NCBI GenBank assembly: GCA_016212195.1
Contig: JACRGW010000158.1
Span: 1 to 33,471 of the forward strand
Origin: Nitrospirota bacterium
Lineage (GTDB): Bacteria > Nitrospirota > Thermodesulfovibrionia > JACRGW01
DNA: 33,471 bases
Direction: 5' to 3'
Within the stretch, counting starts at the first letter, position 1; the number at the start of each line of letters is the position of its first letter. Positions 24,725 through 32,437 of this stretch are shown piece by piece. The notes beneath the pieces are model-generated. The model did not search any database and was not told where the DNA came from. It saw only the letters and a list, made by a program, of their open reading frames with translations. Made by a program: the position numbers and the translations under genes.

Positions 24725-25705
24725 TTGATTAATTCAAAAAGATTTTTTAATGTTCTATTGATTATTTCTTCTCTATCTCTATTGTTTATATTCTTAAATC
24801 CCTCTGTATTCGCCTCTGAAGGTCAGGATATTGTCAGAGAAGTAGCTTCAGGTTCAAACACACCCTGGTGGGTTTGGCCTCTCGCCCTTTTCATTGTAAC
24901 ATTTATCCTCGGCATCTTGGCGGTCTTAGGTGGTGTGGGTGGAGGTGTTTTATTTGTACCGATTGTGGGCGGTTTCTTCCCCTTCCATCTCGACTTTGTG
25001 AGAGGTGCCGGCCTTCTTGTCGCACTTTCCGGTGCCCTCGCAGCGGGTCCGGGGCTTCTCAAGAGAAACCTCGCAAGTCTCCGTCTTGCCCTACCTGTTG
25101 CACTTATTGCATCATCTGCGGCAATAGTAGGTGCGATGATCGGACTTGCTCTGCCAACCCATATAATCCAGACACTTCTTGGTGCAACGATTATATTTAT
25201 TGTAGTGATCATGGCCTCGGCAAAGAAATCTTACTTCCCAAATGTCCCAAAACCTGATACCCTATCTCATAGCCTGGGAATAATGGGAATTTACAGGGAA
25301 GAATCCCTCGGAAAAGATATCGAATGGCGAATCCATAGGACACCACAGGGGCTGGCTCTATTTATAGCTATCGGCATAATGGCAGGCATGTTCGGGCTCG
25401 GTGCAGGGTGGGCAAATCTCCCTGTCTTAAACCTCCTTATGGGGGCCCCACTAAAGATCTCTGTTGCCACAAGTAAGTTTCTCCTTTCTATTACAGACAC
25501 AACTGCTGCCTGGGTTTATCTAAACGAAGGTGCAGTGTTGCCAATGATTGTCGTCCCATCCATGATTGGTATAATGCTCGGTTCAATTGTTGGTGTTAGG
25601 ATACTTGCAAAGGCAAAGCCAAAATCGATTAAATGGATTGTTATAGGACTCTTACTTTTTGCAGGGGTTAGGGCATTATTAAAGGGACTTGGAATATGGA
25701 AATAG
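24725..25705 (+). CDS. TSUP-family (TauE/SafE) anion transporter
   Basis: The 326-residue membrane protein has an N-terminal hydrophobic segment ending SVFASEG that looks like a signal peptide or first helix. About eight further helices follow in two related halves: AVLGGVGGGVLFVPI early, and MAGMFGLGAGWANLPVLNLL with a KFLLSITDTTAAWVY segment later. These glycine-rich motifs are typical of TSUP proteins, which move sulfite, sulfonates, sulfoacetate or similar anions. The substrate here is unknown. A central loop of about 45 residues separates the halves. The start is TTG at 24725 after GAGGAGGAG. A DUF1634-like gene follows 12 bases later. Confidence 0.9.
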   Translation: MINSKRFFNVLLIISSLSLLFIFLNPSVFASEGQDIVREVASGSNTPWWVWPLALFIVTFILGILAVLGGVGGGVLFVPIVGGFFPFHLDFVRGAGLLVALSGALAAGPGLLKRNLASLRLALPVALIASSAAIVGAMIGLALPTHIIQTLLGATIIFIVVIMASAKKSYFPNVPKPDTLSHSLGIMGIYREESLGKDIEWRIHRTPQGLALFIAIGIMAGMFGLGAGWANLPVLNLLMGAPLKISVATSKFLLSITDTTAAWVYLNEGAVLPMIVVPSMIGIMLGSIVGVRILAKAKPKSIKWIVIGLLLFAGVRALLKGLGIWK

Positions 25706-25717
25706 GGAGGAAATAAG

Positions 25718-26137
25718 ATGAGTGATGATAAGACAAAGGCCTCAGAGGAACAGATAGCATACGCAAATATCTTAAACATCGGAATGTGGATCGGTCTTTT
25801 AATACTCGTCGTAACATTTATAGTTTATGTATCAGGGATATTCCAGAGCTTTGTCCCTATAGAGGAACTTCCAAAGTACTGGGGTCTGAAGGTGAAGGAC
25901 TATCGCCACACCCTTAATGCACCGAGTGGATGGGGATGGGCAACTTTGATCGGGAAAGGCGACTATCTGAACTATGTCGGCATAGCGATACTTGCAGGGT
26001 TAACCATAATTTGTTATCTCGTTATATTACCTATTCTCCTAAGAAAAAAGGATATGCCCTATGTGGTGATAGCGATAATTGAGGTGGCAGTCCTTCTCCT
26101 TGCAGCAAGTGGGATACTCAAGGCAGGAGGTCACTAA
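25718..26137 (+). CDS. DUF1634-like membrane protein, partner of the TSUP transporter
   Basis: The 139-residue protein has three hydrophobic helices (about 22-45, 89-110 and 115-134) with a loop of about 40 residues between the first two that is rich in Trp, Tyr and Gly. Genes of this type (DUF1634) often follow TSUP transporters, and I assign it on that pattern and the helix layout. It ends AASGILKAGGH. GGGAGG precedes the ATG. Its role, perhaps as an accessory subunit, is unknown. Confidence 0.75.
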   Translation: MSDDKTKASEEQIAYANILNIGMWIGLLILVVTFIVYVSGIFQSFVPIEELPKYWGLKVKDYRHTLNAPSGWGWATLIGKGDYLNYVGIAILAGLTIICYLVILPILLRKKDMPYVVIAIIEVAVLLLAASGILKAGGH

Positions 26138-26138
26138 G

Positions 26139-26204
26139 ATGGCACAGGCATTTTCAAAATTTTATCGAGTAAAAGTTGTGGAACAGGCAGTGATTGTTCT
26201 TTGA
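26139..26204 (+). other. 21-codon ORF with a good ribosome binding site, possible gene remnant
   Basis: An ATG one base after the preceding stop opens a 21-residue frame (MAQAFSKFYRVKVVEQAVIV, then L). AGGAGG lies eight bases upstream, inside the codons for the last residues of the previous protein. Translation is therefore plausible, but the product matches nothing I recognise. It may be the stump of a third operon gene that has been lost. Confidence 0.4.
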
Positions 26205-26221
26205 GTAAGATGGTTTATAAT
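26194..26221 (+). promoter_or_regulatory. Candidate promoter for the CPA2 antiporter
   Basis: TTGTTC (26194-26199) and a perfect TATAAT (26216-26221) are 16 bases apart, about 25 bases before the antiporter ATG. The -35 matches only three of six bases. No ribosome binding site is visible in the short leader. Confidence 0.35.
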
Positions 26222-26245
26222 ATATCTTTCAAAATTATATAACAG

Positions 26246-27391
26246 ATGGCCACTATTGAACTACAGATAAGTTTAGTCTTGCTCTTTGCACTCGCAGGTT
26301 ATCTGCTATCTTCGAGGATTAACCAGTCAGCAGTTGTGGGCGTGATAATTGTCGGGATAGCAATCGGCCCAAGCCTTTTTCATGTAATAGAGTATAGCGT
26401 TGCTATCAAGATGCTTGCCCATCTCGGGGCAATAATGCTCTTATTCTCCATAGGACTGGAGTTCAGGATCAGAGATATCTATCGGATGAAATATATGTTG
26501 ATAGGACTGATCGGAATTATTCTTCCATGGATAGCTGGTTATTTTTTAGGGTATCTTTTTGGCTACGGCTTTAAAGAATCGATGCTTATCGGTGTTGCCT
26601 TAACCGCCACGAGTATTGCCATTACCGCAAAGGTCCTGGAAGAGATGAAAAAGCTAAACACCCCTGCAGCAAAGGCAATAATCGGCGCAGCAGTTATTGA
26701 CGATGTCCTCGGATTACTGGCACTATCAGTCACTATTCAATCAACAACGGGGGATATAGAGGTTGTGGAAATCCTGACGATAGCTATAAAGGCAACGGTC
26801 TTCTTAATTGCAGGGATCTTTGCAGCGCCGCATTTAAAGAAGTTATTCCTGAAAGTGGATGAAAAAAGATTTGCAAAAAATTTCCCTGATTTTTTGTTTA
26901 TCATGTCGATAATGTTCTGTTTCTTGTATGCCTCTATTGCTGAGGTAATCGGTCTATCGGCGATTGTTGGCGCCTTCTTATCAGGTGCAGTATTAGAGGG
27001 GGTAAAGTTTAAAAACAGCAAGGATTTAAAAGAGGGCGCAGAATACCTCCATGTAATCTTTGGGGCGATATTCTTCATAAGTTTGGGGATACTCGCAAAT
27101 CTCAGAGAGTTGACAATCGATATATTGCCCTTCTTTGCAGTATTGCTTATTGTTGCTATATTAACAAAGGTTGTAGGATGTGGAGTTGCATCGAAAATAG
27201 TTGGTTATAATAAGACAGAGTCACTCATTATAGGATTTGGGATGTCTCCAAGGGGTGAGGTCGCTATGATAGTTGCATTGATAGGTTTGACCTCTAAGAT
27301 CATCAGCCAGAATATCTATGTCTCGATAGTGCTGATGTCTCTAATGACCACGATAATAACTCCTATTGTAATAAGAAAACTGAAATGGTGA
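26246..27391 (+). CDS. CPA2 family cation/proton antiporter (Kef/NapA-like), membrane domain only
   Basis: This 381-residue protein has about twelve helices. It matches the monovalent cation:proton antiporter-2 family: MLLFSIGLEFRIRDI, ALTATSIAITAKVLEEM and the ion-binding GAAVIDDVLGLLALS with its two aspartates. A late GMSPRGEVAMIVALIGL segment is also typical. It would exchange Na+ or K+ for protons across the inner membrane. It stops after the membrane domain and has no TrkA-N or TrkA-C regulatory part, as in NapA/MJ1521-type members. It lies between a TSUP operon and a decayed gene end. Confidence 0.92.
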   Translation: MATIELQISLVLLFALAGYLLSSRINQSAVVGVIIVGIAIGPSLFHVIEYSVAIKMLAHLGAIMLLFSIGLEFRIRDIYRMKYMLIGLIGIILPWIAGYFLGYLFGYGFKESMLIGVALTATSIAITAKVLEEMKKLNTPAAKAIIGAAVIDDVLGLLALSVTIQSTTGDIEVVEILTIAIKATVFLIAGIFAAPHLKKLFLKVDEKRFAKNFPDFLFIMSIMFCFLYASIAEVIGLSAIVGAFLSGAVLEGVKFKNSKDLKEGAEYLHVIFGAIFFISLGILANLRELTIDILPFFAVLLIVAILTKVVGCGVASKIVGYNKTESLIIGFGMSPRGEVAMIVALIGLTSKIISQNIYVSIVLMSLMTTIITPIVIRKLKW

Positions 27392-27437
27392 GAACTGGGG
27401 AGTCTCCATTTATGGGAGTAAGGAATTCGATACTTCG

Positions 27438-27515
27438 TATGTTTTTCTGGCAATACTTGAAATTTTGGTTCTGGTTTTTGCAGCTTCAGGGATACTTAAG
27501 ACAGGAGGGCATTGA
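27438..27515 (+). pseudogene. Decayed C-terminus of a second DUF1634-like gene
   Basis: The frame at 27438-27515 reads YVFLAILEILVLVF and then AASGILKTGGH, followed by a stop. Seventeen of 25 residues match the end of the intact DUF1634-like protein at 25718-26137, without gaps. The frame is open back only to 27384 (stop at 27381-27383) and has no usable start, and the rest of the gene is missing. The homologous part begins about 46 bases after the antiporter stop. It is a relic of a duplicated TSUP/DUF1634 operon. Confidence 0.75.
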
Positions 27516-27767
27516 TCAGGAATCCTCTTTGTAATTGAAAAAGATAAAGAAACATATAATAGATGCGAATAACAGATACATAAATATTGGTTTTTGCGTT
27601 GCGGCAGCGAAGACACCGCTAATTAATGCGACAACAAAACTTATTCTGTTTAACTTCTTTACCATTGCAGGAGGGATTTTCTGGACATATCTTCCCACAA
27701 TGAACAGAACAGCAAGCATACCTATAAACAACATAGTGTAATAAGTTATGTTCGATACATTATCCAT
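27516..27767 (-). CDS. Small membrane protein of unknown function
   Basis: An 83-residue frame predicts three hydrophobic helices (about 8-25, 41-56 and 61-77) with basic residues between (VQKIPPAMVKKLNR). It starts with ATG behind an AAGGA-like site. Its stop is immediately next to the stop of the DUF1634 relic on the other strand. I do not recognise the family. Its location downstream of the HepT-like gene on the same strand allows cotranscription. Confidence 0.6.
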   Translation of the reverse strand: MDNVSNITYYTMLFIGMLAVLFIVGRYVQKIPPAMVKKLNRISFVVALISGVFAAATQKPIFMYLLFASIICFFIFFNYKEDS

Positions 27768-27799
27768 GGTATTCCTTTTCGATAGAAAGTGTTATTCTA

Positions 27800-28237
27800 T
27801 TATTTCTTCAATGCTATAATAAAATCTCTTATCTCTTTTACAAACCGCTCAAAATCGGTAAGGTTTTCTTTTAAAATGGTATATAGTTCTTTATCTTCCA
27901 CCTTATGATAAAAATGGATCAGGCGGTTTCTGTACCCTGCCATCAGGATAAGGCTGTTAGAGCAATCTCTTGTTGTAATCTTTTTATCACCGAGTACTTT
28001 TGCTATCTCTTTATACTCAACAATACCTTTCCCGGCTGTCTTTGCGATTATGTGCCTTCCTATGTCAAAGATCGCCTCCAGTGATCGCCTAAGATAGCTT
28101 TCTGCTATCGCAGGATTATCGTCTTTAAGAAATTCTACTTCACTGTAAAGGGAGAGCCTCTTTAATCTGGCTATAGCCTCATTGATAAAACCGAGTCTAT
28201 CTTCTATCAGCTTTATATTCAAATTCGAAATAACCAT
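27800..28237 (-). CDS. HepT-like HEPN-domain toxin (DUF86)
   Basis: This 145-residue, all-helical protein carries the HEPN active-site motif R103-NRLI-H108 followed by F-Y110. That is the RX4-6H motif and nearby tyrosine of HepT ribonuclease toxins; in known pairs the partner MntA inactivates the toxin by AMPylating this tyrosine. It overlaps the upstream nucleotidyltransferase gene by 41 bases, the usual arrangement. GAGG lies directly before the ATG, inside the upstream gene. I infer that the pair acts in stress or phage response, since no direct evidence is visible. Confidence 0.88.
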   Translation of the reverse strand: MVISNLNIKLIEDRLGFINEAIARLKRLSLYSEVEFLKDDNPAIAESYLRRSLEAIFDIGRHIIAKTAGKGIVEYKEIAKVLGDKKITTRDCSNSLILMAGYRNRLIHFYHKVEDKELYTILKENLTDFERFVKEIRDFIIALKK

Positions 28238-28649
28238 CCTCTATCGCCTCAAACAGGTCCTTTTCATTAAGCTTGAATATCTCCAATTCAGCCGATGCAA
28301 ACATCATCACCTTTTCCTCGTAAGATTCCCTCAGTTCTTCACTACGGGAATATATGTTTATCCCTTTTATCACCTCAAGCTGTATAAGGTGGTCAGCCTC
28401 ATGTAAAAAGAGAAGATCTGCCCTGAAAGGAGATACAAGATCCTGGAGTTCAAGGCTCAGACTTGCATATGTTTTTAAGGTATTTTCAGGAGGCATTGTG
28501 AACAAGACTGCAAAGTCTATATCAGATTCGGCATCTATTGATACCACATCCATACCGTCAAGAAGCGATTTACCTGCCGCTACCTGTGAACCGAAGATAT
28601 AACAAAGGTCAATGTTATATCGCTTACATACATCATCAATCTTTTTCAT
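28197..28649 (-). CDS. MntA-like minimal nucleotidyltransferase antitoxin
   Basis: From the ATG at 28649 the protein has 150 residues. A TTG at 28673 would add eight residues but would place the TATAAT at 28662-28657 inside the gene. Motifs are IFGSQ (Gly20-Ser21) and SDIDFAVLF (Asp43, Asp45), with a third acidic site in FRADLLFL. The gap between GS and DxD is 21 residues, whereas classical MntA proteins have about ten, so this belongs to a variant subgroup with an insert. The -10 is seven bases before the ATG, so the mRNA may be leaderless. An inverted repeat, GTGTT-N6-AACAC (28651-28666), overlaps the -10 and may be an autoregulatory operator. Confidence 0.87.
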   Translation of the reverse strand: MKKIDDVCKRYNIDLCYIFGSQVAAGKSLLDGMDVVSIDAESDIDFAVLFTMPPENTLKTYASLSLELQDLVSPFRADLLFLHEADHLIQLEVIKGINIYSRSEELRESYEEKVMMFASAELEIFKLNEKDLFEAIEDGYFEFEYKADRR

Positions 28650-28650
28650 G

Positions 28651-28666
28651 GTGTTGATTATAACAC
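28651..28666 (-). promoter_or_regulatory. -10 element overlapped by a small inverted repeat upstream of mntA-like gene
   Basis: Minus-strand TATAAT (28662-28657) lies within GTGTT-N6-AACAC. No clear -35 is found. The arrangement fits autoregulation by the toxin-antitoxin pair, which is inferred. Confidence 0.4.
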
Positions 28667-28695
28667 ACTTCAAACTTTGATTCTGCTAAACTTTT

Positions 28696-30054
28696 TTATT
28701 CTTCCAGTCCATACCTTTTTAACTTCCTCCAGAGCGATACCCTATCAATTCCAAGGATCTGGGCTGCGAGTGTCTTATTACCACCAACCTCCTTTAATAC
28801 CCACTTAATATAAGCCTCCTCCTGCTCTTCAAGGGATGGAATTTTACCCTCCTTTTTCCTGAATGTCCTTATACTCAACTCCTTCAAGTCCTGAGGGAGA
28901 TGGGCTACCTCAATTGTATTCCCGTTTGAAAGGGCCACTCCCCTTTCTATGATATTTTCAAGCTCCCTCACATTTCCGGGGAAGTCATAATTCATAAGTA
29001 TAGAAATAACATCCTGTGAGATCTCTGTGATATCCTTCCTCATGAGTGTGGTGTATTTTTTAAGAAAATAATAACTGAGTAATGATATATCGTCCCTTCT
29101 TTCTGAAAGTGGAGGGATATGGAGTGAGATAACATTCAGCCTGAAATATAGGTCCTGCCTGAAATTGCCATCCTTTATCGCATCTTGGATACTCCGATTT
29201 GTTGCAGCTATGAACCTCACATCCACCTTCACAGGCTCTGTGCCTCCAACCCTTAATACCTCTTTTTCCTGGATCACCCGTAAGAGTTTTACCTGCATAG
29301 ATGGCGGCATTTCTGTTATCTCATCTAAGAATAGCGTTCCCCCTGAGGCCATCTCTATCAGTCCCTTTTTCATCGCAGTCGCACCTGTGAATGCACCCTT
29401 TTCATGGCCGAAGAGCTCATTCGAAAGGAGTTCCTCTGTAAAAGCCCCGCAGTTTATTGCAAAGAAAGGGCCTTCAGCCCTCTTGCTCATGAAATGTATA
29501 TATCTGGCAAAGAGCTCTTTACCCGTACCGCTCTCTCCTGTCAATACGATATTACAGTCTGTAGGTGCTATCTGCCTTGCTGTATCAAGAATGCCCTGCA
29601 TAATTGTATCCTGAGTGATGATTTTGACCTTTCCCTGATACTTCTCTATCTGCTCCCTGAGTTGTGCATTTTCCTTTTTAAGTCTTACTTTCTCTACTGA
29701 CTCTCTCACAACCTTCCTAACCACATCGAGTTTGAAAGGCTTTGCTATATAATCATAGGCGCCCTTTTTCATCGTCTCTACCGCTGAAGGAATGGATGCA
29801 TAGGCCGTAATCATAATAACCGCTGTATCCGGATAGTGTGACTTGCATTTCTCAAGTACTTCAAGGCCATCTACCTTCTCCATCTTGAGATCGGTAAGGA
29901 CTACATCGAATTCCTGCTCCTGAAGTATCTTCAGGGCATTAGTCCCGCTTGTTGTCCCTGTCACCTCATAATCCTCCTTCTCCATTATATGCTGGAGGTT
30001 CTTGAGGGCAACTTTTTCATCTTCGACTATAAGAAGCCTTCCTTTATTTTTCAT
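28696..30054 (-). CDS. NtrC-type sigma-54 dependent response regulator
   Basis: The 452-residue protein has an N-terminal receiver (Asp55 in LTDLKMEK) and a central AAA+ domain. The AAA+ domain shows Walker A GESGTGKELFARYI, the sigma-54 contact loop GAFTGA and the segment GGTLFLDEI. The C-terminal Fis-type helix-turn-helix is NKTLAAQILGIDRVSLWRKL. All parts for ATP-driven activation of RNA polymerase-sigma-54 are intact. It overlaps the histidine kinase gene by 11 bases. The likely target is the UspA/TSUP operon at 31715, whose promoter and putative enhancer sites lie just beyond the kinase gene. Confidence 0.96.
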   Translation of the reverse strand: MKNKGRLLIVEDEKVALKNLQHIMEKEDYEVTGTTSGTNALKILQEQEFDVVLTDLKMEKVDGLEVLEKCKSHYPDTAVIMITAYASIPSAVETMKKGAYDYIAKPFKLDVVRKVVRESVEKVRLKKENAQLREQIEKYQGKVKIITQDTIMQGILDTARQIAPTDCNIVLTGESGTGKELFARYIHFMSKRAEGPFFAINCGAFTEELLSNELFGHEKGAFTGATAMKKGLIEMASGGTLFLDEITEMPPSMQVKLLRVIQEKEVLRVGGTEPVKVDVRFIAATNRSIQDAIKDGNFRQDLYFRLNVISLHIPPLSERRDDISLLSYYFLKKYTTLMRKDITEISQDVISILMNYDFPGNVRELENIIERGVALSNGNTIEVAHLPQDLKELSIRTFRKKEGKIPSLEEQEEAYIKWVLKEVGGNKTLAAQILGIDRVSLWRKLKRYGLEE

Positions 30055-31456
30055 CTTTAAGTTCCTTTACAGGTAGTTTAATAAGAAATGTTGTTCCATG
30101 ACCAGGACTGCTTTCAACATCAATAGTACCTCCATGTTCGCTTATTATGTTATGGACAACAAAGAGACCCAATCCATAACCTTTCTTTGCTATTTTTGTA
30201 GTGAAGAATGGGTCAAATATCTTTGAAAGAATCTCTGGCTCCATGCCTTTGCCAGTATCACTAACCTTTATTTCGACAGTATCTTTAACCTTCCTTGCTG
30301 AAATCGAAATCCTCCCTTCTCCTTCTATCGCCTCCATGGCATTCTTTATAAAATTCAGAAAGACCTGCTGAAGTTGTTGCTTATCTGCAAATAGTTCGAG
30401 ATCTTCATGAATGTTTAGATCAATTTCTACCTTTGCCGGGGCCTCACCTCCAATAAATCGAATCGACTCACTAACCGTCTTTTTCAGATTAATCGTCTTT
30501 TTCTCACCGGTCCTTGAGTAATCCAGAAGGGAACGCAGGATATCCTTCGCCCTGTCTGTTTCACTCTCAATCTGGGATAAGAGCTCTTTCTTATAACCAA
30601 TGTCTGCTTCATCTATCTCTTCTTTAAGTATCTGGCAGGAAGTGGATATGTTTGAAAGTGGGTTATTGAGTTCGTGTGCTACTCCGAAAAGGAGTGTGCC
30701 GAGAGAAGCAAGCTTCTCTGTCTGGACAAGGTGCATCTGTCTTAACTCGAGTTCAACGAGCATCGTGTTAAAGGCTTTACTCAGAGACATCAGCTCCCTG
30801 TCACGGGATACAACAGGTATGAATGAGAATTCCCCGTTGGCAATCCCCTTCATCTGCCTTTCCAGAAGCCTCAGTGGCTTAATAAACATCCTGAAAAATA
30901 TTGCCCCTATGATAAAACCGGCAGATATAAGAAATACCATCGAAGCTATCAGCATATTCCCAGAAGTTTGAAGTGTCGCCTGCATTATTTTCCTTTCAGT
31001 CGTTGACATTTCTTCTGTGGTTGTGACAATAGTTCTTCCCTTTTCTCTTAATTTTTCCTGCCAGACCCTTCTGCTTTCTATGCTATGTAAGGAAGGCAGA
31101 ACCTCAAGTAAACTTCTGTATTCTCTTATGTTATCTCTGAGTTCAGAAATAACTTCAAGCTTAGAAAAGAGATTGAGTTCTTTACTGTTTTCTTTGATGA
31201 GTTCTTCTGCCTTTCCTACGTAAATTAAAAGCTCTGAATAATCTTCGTTTTCTCTATAGAGAAAATAGTTCTTTTCGTATCTCCTGATCTCAAGGGTTGT
31301 ATCAAAGAGGTCGGATACTTTTTCACCAGATTGGACTATGTCTTTTACACTGTCGAGATTGTTCCAGTTAACTAAGACGACACAGGTCATCAAGACAAGT
31401 CCTATGAAATACCCGAGTATTACCTTCTGCTTGAGGCTTCTATGAAGAATATTCAT
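30044..31456 (-). CDS. Membrane sensor histidine kinase with helical periplasmic domain
   Basis: The 470-residue kinase has a transmembrane helix (about 11-29) and a periplasmic helical bundle (about 30-165). The EIRRYEKNYFLYRENEDY segment of the bundle is typical of 4HB/HBM-type sensors. Then come a second helix (168-190), HAMP (190-243), HisKA with His261 (GVAHELNNPLSNI), and the ATPase motifs NFIKNAMEAIEG, DTGKGM, FDPFFTTK and GYGLGLF. It would phosphorylate the NtrC-type regulator encoded next. The signal is unknown; HBM-type bundles often bind small acids or amines. No good ribosome binding site precedes the ATG, which lies in a 14-base palindrome. Confidence 0.95.
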   Translation of the reverse strand: MNILHRSLKQKVILGYFIGLVLMTCVVLVNWNNLDSVKDIVQSGEKVSDLFDTTLEIRRYEKNYFLYRENEDYSELLIYVGKAEELIKENSKELNLFSKLEVISELRDNIREYRSLLEVLPSLHSIESRRVWQEKLREKGRTIVTTTEEMSTTERKIMQATLQTSGNMLIASMVFLISAGFIIGAIFFRMFIKPLRLLERQMKGIANGEFSFIPVVSRDRELMSLSKAFNTMLVELELRQMHLVQTEKLASLGTLLFGVAHELNNPLSNISTSCQILKEEIDEADIGYKKELLSQIESETDRAKDILRSLLDYSRTGEKKTINLKKTVSESIRFIGGEAPAKVEIDLNIHEDLELFADKQQLQQVFLNFIKNAMEAIEGEGRISISARKVKDTVEIKVSDTGKGMEPEILSKIFDPFFTTKIAKKGYGLGLFVVHNIISEHGGTIDVESSPGHGTTFLIKLPVKELKDEK

Positions 31457-31466
31457 AGATCTATGA
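31453..31466. promoter_or_regulatory. Perfect 14-bp palindrome across the kinase start codon
   Basis: TCATAGATCTATGA reads the same on both strands and includes the kinase start codon (31454-31456). It could be an operator for autoregulation or a hairpin limiting translation initiation. Confidence 0.45.
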
Positions 31467-31485
31467 TAATCGAATTTATTGAAAA

Positions 31486-31519
31486 ATGCAACACATGACT
31501 TATTAGATGCAACACATGA
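31486..31519. promoter_or_regulatory. Two identical 13-bp direct repeats, putative enhancer sites for the sigma-54 activator
   Basis: ATGCAACACATGA occurs at 31486-31498 and 31507-31519, a 21-base (two helical turn) period. The copies lie about 140-185 bases upstream of the -24/-12 promoter at 31658, the usual distance for NtrC-family enhancers, and next to the genes for such an activator. Binding is inferred. Confidence 0.6.
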
Positions 31520-31657
31520 GTAAAATGCTGTCTTTAAAAGAGCTTAAGGCCACATAAAAATATTGATATTACAGATTGAAACATCTAAGGACGATCTTGA
31601 TTCCCGACTCTAATAATATTGCTATGAATTATCAACAGGTTACAAATCTCTGTTTTA

Positions 31658-31673
31658 TGGCATGGATATTGTA
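31658..31673 (+). promoter_or_regulatory. Sigma-54 (-24/-12) promoter of the UspA-like/TSUP operon
   Basis: TGGCATG-GATA-TTGTA matches the consensus TGGCACG-N4-TTGCA at all but two positions, both C to T. GG and the -12 element are ten bases apart as required. Transcription would start near 31683, leaving about 30 bases of leader with AAAGGAGG before the ATG at 31715. Confidence 0.7.
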
Positions 31674-31714
31674 ATTTAGATTTTATAGAAATTAATTGAA
31701 AGGAGGAACAGGAT

Positions 31715-32185
31715 ATGAAGATTATGAAGAAGTTTGAGGATATCTTTGCAGCCGCTGCCTTTGCAGAAGAGGGTGAGTTTGAGACTGCAAGGGAAATGGT
31801 TAAAGGGAGACAGACGGTATTACTTGCACTTACAGGAAGAGAATCTGACAGAAAATCGTTCACATATGCCATGAATATCTGCAAGCGTATTGGTGCAGGG
31901 CTCGAGATCGTATATGTACTTAATGGTAGTGAGATGGTTTCTCTGATGGATCAATTCCAGGATGAACTCAAGAAAGAAAATATTCCCTATGAGATATTTC
32001 AGGTGAATGGAAGTATAAAGGAGGAGATTATCAATCACACAGAAAAAAGGAGTGATATTCGGTTTGTGGTTATTGAATCATCAGATAACCTGAATATCGA
32101 CTGCAAGAAGGACAATACAACACCCCCAAAGGCATGGGAAGGATTGAAATGTCCATTGGTAGTTGTAATGGAAGGAGGTAAATAA
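31715..32185 (+). CDS. UspA-like universal stress protein
   Basis: The 156-residue cytoplasmic protein has an N-terminal stretch (KKFEDIFAAAAFAEEGEFET) ahead of a Usp-type alpha/beta fold: TVLLALTGRESDRKSFTYAM, then GLEIVYVLNG, then RFVVIESSDN and CPLVVV at the end. The G2XG9G(S/T) ATP-binding signature of classical ATP-binding Usp proteins is not seen, so it probably does not bind ATP that way. It is the first gene of an operon with a small membrane protein (two bases downstream) and a TSUP transporter. Its role may be regulatory for the transporter, which is inferred from neighbours. Confidence 0.82.
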   Translation: MKIMKKFEDIFAAAAFAEEGEFETAREMVKGRQTVLLALTGRESDRKSFTYAMNICKRIGAGLEIVYVLNGSEMVSLMDQFQDELKKENIPYEIFQVNGSIKEEIINHTEKRSDIRFVVIESSDNLNIDCKKDNTTPPKAWEGLKCPLVVVMEGGK

Positions 32186-32187
32186 TT

Positions 32188-32436
32188 ATGGCAGGTAGTT
32201 ATGAAAAAAAGAATCCCCTTTGGAAGACAATAATCCTCGGGATTATTTCGGTTGCCCTTTATGCAACCCTACTTTTAAACCAGGATATCATTAATAATTA
32301 TTTCGGGAGGGGTGAGTTATATGCCTTATTACCAATAATCACTGCATTCATCTTCTCCCTTATTCATGGCTCATTTACTGGAAATTTCTGGACTGTCCTG
32401 GGTATAGAAGCAAAGAAGAAAAAGGAGGTAAAATAA
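32188..32436 (+). CDS. Small two-helix membrane protein between UspA-like and TSUP genes
   Basis: The 82-residue protein has two hydrophobic helices (about 13-30 and 44-62), basic ends (YEKKNPLWK and KKKKEVK) and a conserved-looking middle (NYFGRGELYALLP, HGSFTGNFW). GGAGG precedes the ATG and the stop is one base before the TSUP start, so the genes are coupled. I recognise no named family; it may be an accessory subunit of the transporter. Confidence 0.82.
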   Translation: MAGSYEKKNPLWKTIILGIISVALYATLLLNQDIINNYFGRGELYALLPIITAFIFSLIHGSFTGNFWTVLGIEAKKKKEVK

Positions 32437-32437
32437 G

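Noticed and set aside
24725..24790. N-terminal segment of the left TSUP as a lipoprotein signal
   Set aside because: The hydrophobic stretch ends in VFASEG and has no lipobox cysteine.
26140..26156. TGGCACAGGCATTTTC as a sigma-54 promoter before the antiporter
   Set aside because: The -24 half is good but the -12 half reads TTTTC instead of TTGC, and the site lies over the start of the 21-codon ORF; the TATAAT downstream is a better promoter candidate.
27516..28649. The small membrane protein as a third part of the MntA/HepT system
   Set aside because: It reads the same way but has no overlap or tight coupling, and I know of no such component in this toxin-antitoxin family.
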